Assembly (NCBI GenBank): GCA_000226015.1
Contig: JH153122.1
Location: forward strand, 179,647 to 202,202
Origin: Mnemiopsis leidyi
Taxonomy: Eukaryota; Ctenophora; Tentaculata; Lobata; Bolinopsidae
DNA length: 22,556 bases
Direction: 5' to 3'
Both the position numbers and the translations under genes were made by a program. The notes beneath the pieces were generated by a model that worked only from the letters and a program-made list of their open reading frames with translations, was not told the origin of the DNA and made no database searches. Below, piece by piece: positions 9,824-17,394 of the stretch; the first letter of the stretch is position 1, and each line of letters opens with the position of its first letter.

Positions 9824-9927
9824 TTACCTGTTGAAAACTTTTGGACCCATATCAAGCGGGTTCAGAGTAACGGATTTACGATTCAGTGTTTTAAATAACC
9901 GCATTATTTTGAAAGTCAATATTCCAG

Positions 9928-10050
9928 GCTTACCAAATATGTGATGAAAAGACAGAGGCTCCATGCTGCCGTCAAAACAGAACAATACTGGTCGAGTGTA
10001 GACCTAAAAAGGACGTCGTGTGTATTGGAAGAAGCAGGTCTCTTCCCGAG
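9928..10050 (+). CDS. TM2D1: TM2 domain-containing protein 1-like, coding exon 2 (central Cys-rich segment)
   Basis: A 41-codon exon, too short to stand out as an ORF, bounded by ATTCCAG (9921-9927) and GAG|GTTGGT (10051). It starts and ends in phase 0, as its neighbours require. It supplies residues 54-94: YQICDEK, then PCC, then CRQNRTILVEC, then DVVC. The spacing of the last three cysteines matches the 'CTN.TAHVSC.PAPNITC' region between the N-terminal Cys pair and the membrane hairpin in TM2D1 proteins. An Asn-Arg-Thr sequon is a potential N-glycosylation site. Without this exon the flanking exons would still join in frame but the conserved segment would be lost. Confidence 0.8.
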
Positions 10051-10086
10051 GTTGGTGATGGAGTGGTTCTGATGTCTGGCAAAACA

Positions 10087-10124
10087 GAACTAAATAGAAG
10101 TTAAAACTAAATAGAAGTTAAAAC
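10087..10124. repeat. Two-copy ~18-bp tandem duplication
   Basis: AACTAAATAGAAGTTAAA is present twice in direct tandem within the short 191-bp intron between TM2D1-like coding exons 2 and 3. It is a local slippage duplication with no evident function. Confidence 0.7.
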
Positions 10125-10241
10125 TTAATGTGTGTTCATTATGTCAGATATCTGGATTTTAAGTATACATGGATTCTGTTTTTCTCACCATTAAGTTGTT
10201 GGATAACTTAGAAGCCTGTTCAACTTAATGCTATTTTTCAG

Positions 10242-10372
10242 AAATGGGATGGCTTCGAGGTTGCCTATCACAAAGAGCTACCATGTAGATATGTTACCGG
10301 ATACGACTACAGGACGGCTCTAATCCTCTCTGTCTTTATGGGAATGTTTGGCATTGATCGCTTCTATCTGGG
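10242..10372 (+). CDS. TM2D1: TM2 domain-containing protein 1-like, coding exon 3 (first membrane segment, DRF motif)
   Basis: The exon lies between TATTTTTCAG (ending 10241) and GG|GTATGT (10373). It enters in phase 0 and leaves after two bases of a Gly codon. It encodes residues 95-137: an ectodomain end with LPCRY.TGYDY, then the first membrane helix (TALILSVFMGMFG) and IDRFYLG. The Asp-Arg-Phe triplet (133-135) between the two TM2 helices is the conserved hallmark of TM2 domain proteins, sometimes compared with the DRY box of GPCRs. The glycine before the helices and LSVF.GMFG.DRFYLG agree closely with arthropod relatives as I recall them. Confidence 0.9.
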
Positions 10373-10698
10373 GTATGTCGTAATTCGCTCTCAACCAAAA
10401 GCGGATCCAAGACCAGAGAGCATATTTCTGTTATCGCTCGTAATTTAGTTTGGGTTGCGGTAATATTGGCGCAAATTCGACTTTCCGGCCGTCGCGCGCG
10501 CCACGCGTGTATACGATCGAGGAGATAGTGGATCGATCGGATATATTCATCTATCCAACTTGAGTGAAGGGTGCAGCAGCAGTGAGCAGTCTGAACTAGT
10601 GAATATCCACCAGGCGCAACCCATCTTATTGTTTATTACAATGATAATTACACCCTCGAAGCAGGCCTTAAAGGTAACATAATTGTTTTAACTTTACG

Positions 10699-11043
10699 TT
10701 GTCTGACTTTGTCCGAAGCGAATACTAATAGAGGGAATAAAATGGCAGGAGGGTGCGCGCTGCCGTACAAACTTTCCGATGGTAGTTAATACAGATTATG
10801 TGATCCAAAGTGTGAATATAGTATCCCATTGTGCAACCGTATTAATACGGCTTTATTCATCTAGAATTTTCTAATTACAGGCTTACCACCTCCAAGCTAC
10901 AACAAGTAAAATATTTCAGGAATTTTTCACGGCCTTACGTTTCAGCCATCATGAACCTTGTCTGACTTTGTCCGACCCTTATTCAAAACACATTGACATG
11001 TAAAAGCTCAAAAGTTCGAGAGGGTTCGCGTGTCGTACAATCT
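10699..11043. repeat. Diverged direct repeat pair
   Basis: TTGTCTGACTTTGTCCGA is found exactly at 10699-10716 and 10958-10975. In each case 45-60 bp later a second match follows (GGGTGCGCGCTGCCGTACAA near 10751-10770; GGGTTCGCGTGTCGTACAA near 11023-11040). The copies have the same order and orientation with a different spacer length. This may be an old duplication, two copies of a short repeat, or terminal repeats of a small element. No ORF lies between them. Confidence 0.55.
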
Positions 11044-11497
11044 CGAAATTCTAAATTTCCACCCCTGCAACAAGAATTGCGCCCGCTTGGTTAGGTCTCA
11101 GGCGGACGCTAGATTTCCATCTCTTTAATTGTACAGCAACTACTATGCGGATATAAGATTAACCTGTGCTAAAAACAATTGTGACCGTGTTAAAGATATA
11201 AAATAAATTGACATCATATCTGTCATGTCGCGGTTATACCCGACATTTGCACCTCAAAGAATGCCGGACCGTTTAATCTGGACAATATTCGTCTCAAATT
11301 CCGCTTGAGAAATTATAACTATAAGCGGTTTCTGTGATAATATCGGCTGAAAAGTTAGAAAGAATGACCAATTTTATCGTAACTAATGGTAATGTGATAG
11401 ATGAAATGTCAGCTAAAATTTAAGGACCTGTTTACAACCAGGACTAAGATAATTTTATCGACGCGGTGCAGTTATGTATTTTAACGAAGCAGTTTGT

Positions 11498-11669
11498 GTT
11501 TAACGTGGTTTTTGTAATTCTCTTCTTGACTCGAGTGATAGACATAGGATTTTTATAGCAATGCATCTATATATTTCTGTGTAACAACACCATCATCAGG
11601 ACATAACACTAAAAAATTACTGGTTAGAACTTAAATAATCACAGTACTGAAATGTAAAAATATGAAGAT
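11498..11669 (-). repeat. Penelope-type terminal repeat, left copy (inverted relative to the right copy)
   Basis: This ~172-bp segment is the reverse complement of 12824-12996 with few differences. Shared blocks include CTTCTTGACTCGAGTGATAGA, CAATGCATCTAT, CTGTGTAACAACACCATC and GTTAGAACTTAAATAATC. It flanks the Penelope-like ORF on its left. Penelope-like elements carry terminal repeats (pLTRs) that can be direct or inverted, which fits. Beyond about 11498 leftward the similarity fades. Confidence 0.85.
11574..11599 (-). ncRNA. Hammerhead-ribozyme-like core (candidate, incomplete)
   Basis: Read on the minus strand, CTGATGA (11599-11593) is followed by a 15-nt segment that can fold as a 5-bp stem with one bulged G and a TGTT loop, and then GAAA (11577-11574). 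CUGAUGA-stem II-GAAA is the hammerhead core, and hammerheads are known in the terminal repeats of many Penelope-like elements. Against it, I could not find a convincing stem I or a canonical cleavage triplet at the end of stem III. The right repeat copy has GAAT in place of GAAA. It may be a decayed ribozyme or a coincidence. Confidence 0.3.
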
Positions 11670-11693
11670 ATCCTAAAATCACGAGACTCTTGG

Positions 11694-12530
11694 TACGGAG
11701 ATTCGTGTAGACGAGGAGGGACATCTACATCACAGATTCTATCGTATTCGTAAGGAGCAAAAGAAGCAGATCACGCTACATTACAGGTCACATCATCCGT
11801 TCCGAACGAAAGTGGAGGTGGTGAAGAACTTCTACAGGACTGCAGAGAGGAGCTCAACTCCCGATTACGTGGAAGAATCGATGCAGATCGTACTCGTAGA
11901 CCATTTGCTACGATGCAATGGCTATGAAAATCCCCGTCAGTACCTCACTCTTCGTCCATACACTTCAGAGCAAGTATCGCTCAAAATCCTTCGATTTGTA
12001 AAATCCCAAAAAATTCCCATAACGGTTATCTTTTCACCGGGTAAGAAGCTTCGGGATCTATTTTGCTCATCTCGACCTTAGGACAGGAGAAAGTGCAATA
12101 TCACTAACTGCCAAATATGTACGAAGTTACATGGGAATGTAGACTGCTCTACAACAGGCGCGGTGTACCAGATTACCTGCAAACTATGTGGAGAGATCTA
12201 TATCGGTGAAACATCTCGATCCCTTCATGATCGCCTAGGAGAACACTTCCGCTATGCTCGGTCTCCCACTACCCAGAGCTATAAAGATGAGGCGATGGCG
12301 TTCCACTATCGGGAAAATCATTCTGGTTGTGAGCCGGACTTATCATTTAAACTACTTAGAACTGAAAGTAATACTATTTACGTAAATTTTGAAGTCTATG
12401 NNNNNNNNNNNNNNNNNNNNNNNNNNNNNNNNNNNNNNNNNNNNNNNNNNNNNNNNNNNNNNNNNNNNNNNNNNNNNNNNNNNNNNTTATCTACAACAGA
12501 AATCAAGATTTAAAAATAGAAATAAAAACA
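11694..12530 (+). mobile_element. Penelope-like element ORF: C-terminal part with GIY-YIG endonuclease (5' truncated, stop-interrupted)
   Basis: One plus-strand frame runs from about 11694 across an in-frame TAG at 12079-12081 and on past 12163. The first part has HRFYRI, HYRSHHPF and HLLRCNGYENP, similar to the end of Penelope reverse transcriptases. A Cys cluster follows (KCNITNCQICTK), then VYQITC..CGEIYIGETSRSL..RLGEH, the GIY-YIG nuclease motif with its Arg and the Glu-His that follows. FHYRENHSGC continues the domain. Such proteins insert the element by target-primed reverse transcription. Most of the reverse transcriptase is missing, one stop interrupts the frame, and a gap of Ns (12401-12486) removes the end of the domain. 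The copy is inactive. Confidence 0.8.
12401..12486. other. Assembly gap (86 Ns)
   Basis: A run of 86 undetermined bases inside the GIY-YIG region of the Penelope-like element. The frame happens to stay open across it, so the size may be close to real, but nothing can be read there. Confidence 0.99.
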
Positions 12531-12823
12531 TGGCTCATTAATAGACTGATAAGGTGACAAATAACGAAAAATCACGGAGATAAAAAGTGCAAAATCAAAA
12601 TCTAAAAATAATGCTGGTAAACAAATTAACGGCTGGCCCACGGATATAATTAAAGGAAAACGGCTATCCACAATATATAAATAACGTAAAACTTAAAACA
12701 TAAAGCAGATAAATTACTGTTCATTAAAAACTAAAAAAACGTTCAAGTACTTTCTTCTCTTCTTTGTCATTGATGTTAGGTTTAAGATTAAAAATCAACA
12801 TAGCTTCAAAAATTTTACGTAAA

Positions 12824-12996
12824 ATCTTCATATTTTTACATTTCAGTACTGTGATTATTTAAGTTCTAACCAGTATTATTTTTTAGTGTTATGTCCTGAT
12901 GATGGTGTTGTTACACAGAATGTATAGATGCATTGCTATTAAAATCCCATGTCTATCACTCGAGTCAAGAAGAGAATTACAAAAACCACGTTAAAC
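12824..12996 (+). repeat. Penelope-type terminal repeat, right copy
   Basis: Inverted partner of 11498-11669, lying downstream of the GIY-YIG ORF. It contains CTGATGA at 12896-12902 in plus orientation, the same site seen as a hammerhead-like core in the left copy; the distal GAAA is changed to GAAT here. The two arms bracket 1.15 kb. Confidence 0.85.
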
Positions 12997-13732
12997 TCAG
13001 TTTCTTATGCGACTCATCAACAATTATCCGATCATTCAGTTAAAAAGCAGTTTGTGATAACAATTAAAACTTCATTAGTAACAGCTGATCATTACTCAAG
13101 GTCTAAAATATTAAGCGTTGATGTTTTGTCATAATTTCGGCGATACGTTTTACGACGGAAGGCCATTAACTTACTATACTTGCACGCAACACGAACCAAA
13201 GGCGAAGGAATAATAAAATCGTGCAGATATATTGGCGCGGAACTCGTGCAGGACTCAGTGCGTGTTGAATTCTGCACATGGGCGCATTAGACCTGCATTT
13301 ATTCAGTTCACCGTGTCAAGTGTTTTACTTTGCGCGCAAAATTAAACTTCCCAGTTCCCAGAGTGTAGTTCCGTTCGTACTTGTTGCGAGTTCGGTATTC
13401 TTAGGTACGACTATAGTACCTAACTTAACAATAATTGTCTGAATTATCTTTTATCAATTTGTATTTAAACTATTGCATCTTGACAGTTGACAGTGAACCA
13501 TACAAGTTTTTAGCTGTCCGCACCTTTTGTTCGTTTTCCGCCAAACGAAAATTTTAGCATCCGACCCCTTTCACGTTTATCATTATGCACACCCATTTGC
13601 CGACAGTTCTTGTTTTACAAAGATCTACCGTCTCCGTGATATGTTGGTCGGTTGAGCTGCAAATGCGGTCTAAGTAGCCACGCGCAATTGCATGTGTTGG
13701 ACCAGAAATTTCTTAAGCAAATAACTTTGCGT

Positions 13733-13940
13733 AGGGGCAAGCTTACTAGCCTCGAAAGCTTCGTTCACGTGGTAACTTACGTCTTGCGGAGTTTAACGCA
13801 TGTTTGCATCTGTTACACCAGACACCATGAAATTTACCTACCTACCTACCCACCCACCCCAAAATCCGACCACTTTGAACCATCTACTTTACTTTTTTGC
13901 CTTCGGCAAAAAAGAAGAGATGGAAAAAATTTAAATATTT
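13733..13940 (+). repeat. Interspersed repeat, copy B (plus orientation)
   Basis: Second copy of the repeat at 4393-4690, in the opposite orientation, ending about 20 bp before the acceptor of the final TM2D1-like exon. It includes a run of CCTA/CCCA tetranucleotides (about 13837-13860) and GAAGAGATGGAAAAAATTT at its end. The open frame that starts at 13652 and runs into the last exon is repeat sequence fused by chance to the exon frame. The true exon begins at 13960. Confidence 0.65.
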
Positions 13941-13959
13941 CACGACATTTTTACTTCAG

Positions 13960-14191
13960 ATACTACGCTATCGGTCTGCTCAAGTTCTGCACATTTGGAT
14001 TTTTCCTCCTTGGGCAACTGGTGGACATAATTTTAATTGCGACACAGACTGTTGGGCCAGCTGATGGCTCTGATTATCTTATTTCTCAGTATGGTCCTAT
14101 ATTGAATAAAGTAGGCATGGAGAATCACACTTTTTACCAGTACGGTAGCTACTATTACAAGCAACAGTTCTTAATACACGACGAGCATTGA
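13960..14191 (+). CDS. TM2D1: TM2 domain-containing protein 1-like, coding exon 4 (second membrane segment and C-terminus)
   Basis: Starts after TTACTTCAG with the last base of a split Gly codon and ends at TGA 14189-14191. It encodes residues 139-214: YYAIGLLKFCTFGFF, a hydrophobic second helix (LLGQLVDIILIATQ), then VGPADGSDY, a near-invariant sequence in TM2D proteins. LLKFCT and the QLVDIILIATQ block are closer to TM2D1 than to TM2D2 or TM2D3. The tail after residue 180 has an Asn-His-Thr sequon and is Tyr-rich (YQYGSYYYK); it is somewhat longer than I expect for the family. All four exons obey GT-AG and share consistent phases, supporting a working gene. Confidence 0.9.
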
Positions 14192-15000
14192 TGACAATTT
14201 TAGCCTAGCCTGAGCGAAAATCAAAGACATTTGTTGTTAAACATCGTTAAGAGACTTCGTTCTATCTACTTGTTTTTAATAGATAACTGTGAATTCGGCT
14301 ATTTTAACTAATATTTTTGCTCGCAGTGTTCGATTACTAGATTGAAATTTTGTGAAATAATGTGAATCGCAGTAATTTACTAATTTCTAATTTAAATAGT
14401 TAATGAATGAAGATTAATTAACGAATCTAGATGATGGCGAATTCAACATTTCGGGAAAAGTCCAATTTTTTGAATCATCTTGTTATATTTGAATATTCTT
14501 AATATTATACTTTTAGTGAAGTTTGGTTTTAACTTATTGTGCGTACGGGCTTCGGGGTTGGTCAGTCATTGAACGAAGAATACTGTTTATTTTGGAAAAG
14601 AAAAATATAGATATGGAGAACAATCGGAAATTACATCCCTCAAAGTTTTTTGTCATTTAACTGTGTCTGCCATCCAAATTCAAATTGGTAAATAAATCCC
14701 CGAATTCCAGACTTAATGAAGAGTAGTAGAAGGATAAATTTTGACTTTTGGGAAGGTATGTGAGGGGCTTTAAACGACAATATAAACAGATCTTTAAAAA
14801 CCGTTTCGCAGACCTAAAATTAAAGAACATTTTCACAGTGAAGATCGTAATTTCAATCACCCCAAAATCTCAAAATACAAAAAAATGTAGTAATCTTTTC
14901 CGTGGATCACAAAAAGGATCGGTTTTCTTGTTTTTTTTACTAGACTCGCACACAAGCATGTAATTATCAGGCAAACGTTACATACATTATATACAATATC
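14192..15000. other. Convergent intergenic region; probable 3' UTR of the TM2D1-like gene
   Basis: AT-rich, no coding frame of substance. A possible poly-A signal AATAAA lies at 14691-14696, about 500 bp after the TM2 stop. The small open frames on both strands at 14657-14963 have no recognisable content. Confidence 0.45.
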
Positions 15001-15006
15001 TTTATT
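15001..15006 (-). terminator. Candidate poly-A signal of the WNK-like gene
   Basis: TTTATT on the plus strand is AATAAA on the minus strand. It lies about 780 bp after the minus-strand stop at 15781. Cleavage position and use are not visible from sequence alone. Confidence 0.3.
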
Positions 15007-15780
15007 CTAAACATACACACGAGCAGATGCGAAGCCGAAATCTCAACAAGAAAAAAAAGCATGATGCGGTAGAACGGAGGATGCCGCACAGAAACTCGAT
15101 AGTCCAAAAATGACGGTCTCACAAACATGAAATTCTTAGTTCACTGAATGAGGAGGAGCCGACATGGACGGACCGACTTGCGAGCTCCTCTGATTCAACT
15201 GTTAAAGCCGCACGTCTTCACTAACAGAGATCGGTCCACCCTCTTTTAAAATAAGTTCTCAATCTTCCGATCCGCCAATCTTTTCGGTTTTAGGGCAACT
15301 TTTGACGCTTCTGGGTCTCAGAAGTGTTGGGTGCAACCGTGGCAGACCAAAACGAGGTAGACTTGAGGATCTTTATCTTGAATTAAATATAAACTTAAAA
15401 ATTAGGCGTGCAAACTAGAACTAAGATGAAATACAAAACGTCCGATTTCAGACTTTCTCGGTCTGTCTAAGACCGCTGAAAATACGTATTAAAATTCTAT
15501 ATTAAAAACGGCAACCATCTATTTGCAAAATATGCACTTGAAAAATCAAGAGTTACAATCAAATTCATACACCATTCTTAAAAACCAAACAGTTTACCAC
15601 CTTCATGAACATAACCTAGGACCATACTTTGGAAAGTATAATAAATATATGCATAGATGTATTTGACCATTTTGGCGACGTTAACCTCGTACTATCATTT
15701 TTAATTTTATTTTACAAACAATTTCTTAACCTAAGACAAAATAAAAAATCGAGTTGTGGAGGCAATAAAAACTGGGGCCC
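15007..15780 (-). other. Probable 3' UTR of the WNK-like gene
   Basis: No minus-strand intron signal or coding frame is convincing here, so this is probably untranslated 3' sequence between the stop codon and the candidate poly-A signal. The plus-strand frame 15629-15892 overlaps the last coding exon in antisense and is a shadow. Confidence 0.4.
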
Positions 15781-16284
15781 CTACGTGTCACTGCGACAGT
15801 CTAACGGTGTCGCCATCATATCGTTCCTAAAGCCTGGCGGTGGCGTATCCTGTTCCCCACGCACAGTCCTCACGTCCATTTCTACCCGCTGACTCTGGCT
15901 GGCGGCGACATAGGGAAGGTGGTGCCCCGCCGTCACCGGAATCCGGATACTGTTAATATCGTGTTGCGTCCTGACCAAGGAGGCTCCATGGCCCCAGCCA
16001 GTCGCAATGTGTCCGTTTGTATACATACTGCTGTGGGGGATGTGGCCGGGTGTCATCATCAAATAGTTGGGCGGTAACTGATGGTGATGTCCTGGCATCT
16101 GGTGCATGCCGGCGTTGGGTAGAGTACCTGTTGGGTGCATGGTGCCTGGCGGCACCATCATGTACTGGGCGGTGGGAGGGTACAACATCATCCCGGGAGT
16201 GGTGGGGCGGTAGTAGTTGGGCGGCAGGGCGAGTCCGCTTGAGGTTACTATTGGGGGTGAAACGACGGAGTCCATTCCGTTTGT
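15781..16284 (-). CDS. WNK-like protein, last coding exon (Pro/Met/His-rich tail, stop)
   Basis: On the minus strand the exon follows AAATTTTCAG and reads TNGMDSVVSPP through to a stop at 15781, 167 residues in phase 0. It is low complexity: Pro, Met, His and Tyr predominate (GMMLYPPTAQYMMVPPGTM, HHHQLPPNYLMMTPGH), with SIRIPVTAGHHLPY and a charged VRTVRGEQD near the end. It is likely disordered. Codon use and raised GC support real coding. The Met at 16275 is not taken as the start because the frame continues across a good acceptor from the upstream exon. Confidence 0.8.
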   Translation of the reverse strand, partial: TNGMDSVVSPPIVTSSGLALPPNYYRPTTPGMMLYPPTAQYMMVPPGTMHPTGTLPNAGMHQMPGHHHQLPPNYLMMTPGHIPHSSMYTNGHIATGWGHGASLVRTQHDINSIRIPVTAGHHLPYVAASQSQRVEMDVRTVRGEQDTPPPGFRNDMMATPLDCRSDT

Positions 16285-16426
16285 CTGAAAATTTGGAAAT
16301 GAAAGTACGAGTAAGCACAGTTCCAGAAGGACATTAAAGACCTGAATGCTTTAGCTTTAGTCTAAGTACACAACATACGCATCAGAATTACGACAAAATC
16401 AAAGAATCCACGAAACAACAAACCAC

Positions 16427-16579
16427 ATGTTTAGCGTTGTTGTACGCGTCGTTAGGTACGCTACTGCTCGTTTCTGAATGTAGAGAGCGAGAATCTATGT
16501 CAGGAGACATGGCGTGGTGATTAGCTTTGTCGTTCGACATCTTCCGGCGAACTTCTATCGTGAGGCCGGAGTTTGTCTG
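16427..16579 (-). CDS. WNK-like protein, third visible coding exon
   Basis: A 51-codon minus-strand exon between TTTCCTCCCAG and CAT|GTGGTT, phase 0 at both ends. It reads QTNSGLTIEVRRKM, then AMSPDIDSRSLHSETSSS, then VPNDAYNNAKH. The Ser-rich middle is probably a phosphorylated, disordered linker. A CAG-CAG acceptor repeat means the first Gln may be dropped by alternative splicing (start 16576 instead of 16579). I recognise no domain. It is linked by phase and spacing (introns of 142 and 108 bp) to its neighbours. Confidence 0.7.
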
Positions 16580-16687
16580 CTGGGAGGAAACATCGTTATT
16601 TCTTTTTTCAGATCAACTACATCTCCTAAATCTCGAGTACTTTATAGGAAAACATAAAATAATTAAAACTACACTGCCTTGACTTAC

Positions 16688-17059
16688 ACAGTCATGTATA
16701 GGCGGAAAATCCCGCGGAGAGCAGCTCAAGTCAAAATAGTCGTCGTTGGTCCTGTCATTGAGCGGTAAAGGGCTAACAGAGGTTTCACTCGTCAAGTTGA
16801 GTGAAGTCAGTCTTGTTCTAGTCTGTTTTAAATCGTCAGATCTAACCATGCCTGTCAGTTGGGTTACCTCGACTTGTGGCTCTGTAGAGGGCGGGGGCTC
16901 CTCCACTTTCACTGCAGTAGATGAGTCCGGTTCAATGACATCCCCTTCAACGTCCTCTAACTGCTGACGCCTTGCTTCGTCCTGTTGCTCTTCTACTATC
17001 GTTTTTAGCTGGTCCAGGAAATCAGCTTTGTTGTCAGCTATAAGGTGACCTTCATTCAC
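16688..17059 (-). CDS. WNK-like protein, second visible coding exon (end of PF2/CCT-like domain plus acidic linker)
   Basis: A 124-codon minus-strand exon between AAAACACAG and TGT|GTAAGT, phase 0 at both ends. It begins VNEGHLIADNKADFLDQLKTIVEEQQDEA, which completes the domain begun in the previous exon: after 'PEEI..KLV' WNK proteins continue with a short loop and a helix of the type 'DFLDQLK.IVE'. An acidic, Pro/Ser-rich linker (VIEPDSSTAVKVEEPPPS) and DDYFDLSCSPRDFPP follow. The first codon is GTG and is internal (Val), not a start. The plus-strand frame at 16746-16967 is its antisense shadow. Confidence 0.8.
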
Positions 17060-17211
17060 CTGTGTTTTTGAGGTTGGGTAAGATAAGTTGACAACCTAGT
17101 CGGTACAATAGAAAAATATGTCCGCATGAATAGAATAAAGTTTTGGGAGCTTCTAATGGTCAAGCTAATATCATTAATCATCTTGACCTGATTTAGTACA
17201 ATCCTACTCAC

Positions 17212-17394
17212 CAATTTATCGGAAATTTCCTCAGGGTCGTTGTCTAATATTCCAAACTGGAATTTAACAATTTTCCCGATGCGGGTTTGACTAAGCTCCA
17301 GTTCAACGTGTTGATCCTCATAATCCCATGAACAAAGCCGAAGAGCAACCTTGGGAGTCTTTGGGGTCTTGGGCTGGACCGGAATGGGCTGCGG
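17212..17394 (-). CDS. WNK-like protein, first visible coding exon (PF2/CCT-like domain)
   Basis: A 61-codon minus-strand exon between ATATCCTTTCAG and TTG|GTGAGT, phase 0 at both ends. It reads PQPIPVQPKTPKTPKVALRL and later IGKIVKFQFGILDNDPEEISDKL. The 'V.F.FD...D.PEEIA..LV' pattern is the PF2-like/CCT module repeated in WNK kinases, which control SPAK/OSR1 and cation-chloride cotransport in animals. No kinase domain is visible in the window, so the N-terminal part probably lies beyond the right edge. A stand-alone CCT-domain protein is the alternative. An in-frame ATG at 17437-17439, with an upstream in-frame stop, could start a short isoform. Confidence 0.6.

Larger units (their letters stand above)
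4139..9927 (+). other. TM2D1-like gene, large phase-0 intron
   Basis: The donor GTAAAT at 4139 pairs with an acceptor TTCCAG ending at 9927. The 5.8-kb intron holds an interspersed repeat (about 4393-4690), three inverted-repeat structures (5704-6006, 6692-7170, 9258-9823), a decayed RNase H-bearing retrotransposon (7337-8636) with its own insertion, and a minus-strand protein-like frame (8676-8945). The rest (4700-5700, 6010-6690, 8950-9250, 9340-9760) is AT-rich and shows nothing I can name. Confidence 0.7.
10373..13959 (+). other. TM2D1-like gene, last intron (phase 2)
   Basis: GTATGT at 10373 pairs with TTACTTCAG ending at 13959, rejoining the split Gly codon and giving YLG-YYAIGLL. The intron contains a CpG-rich patch near 10470-10560, a pair of related direct segments (10699-10772 and 10958-11043), a Penelope-like element in inverted repeats (11498-12996) with a gap of Ns, and interspersed-repeat copy B. 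Between 12997 and 13730 I see nothing coding; the 61-codon frames there (12949-13134 plus, 13092-13277 minus) have no recognisable content. Confidence 0.75.

Noticed and set aside
13652..13959. Upstream extension of the last TM2D1-like exon as a 179-residue protein
   Set aside because: The extension is interspersed-repeat sequence with poly-Pro/Thr from CCTA tetranucleotides; a good TTACTTCAG acceptor at 13959 restores the conserved YLGYY join.
15953..16318. Second minus-strand frame of 121 codons
   Set aside because: It overlaps the last WNK-like exon in another frame and crosses its acceptor; a shadow.
16017..16337. 106-codon plus-strand frame rich in Gly, Trp and Ser
   Set aside because: It is antisense to the last WNK-like exon, whose minus-strand reading has good splice sites and phase with its neighbours.
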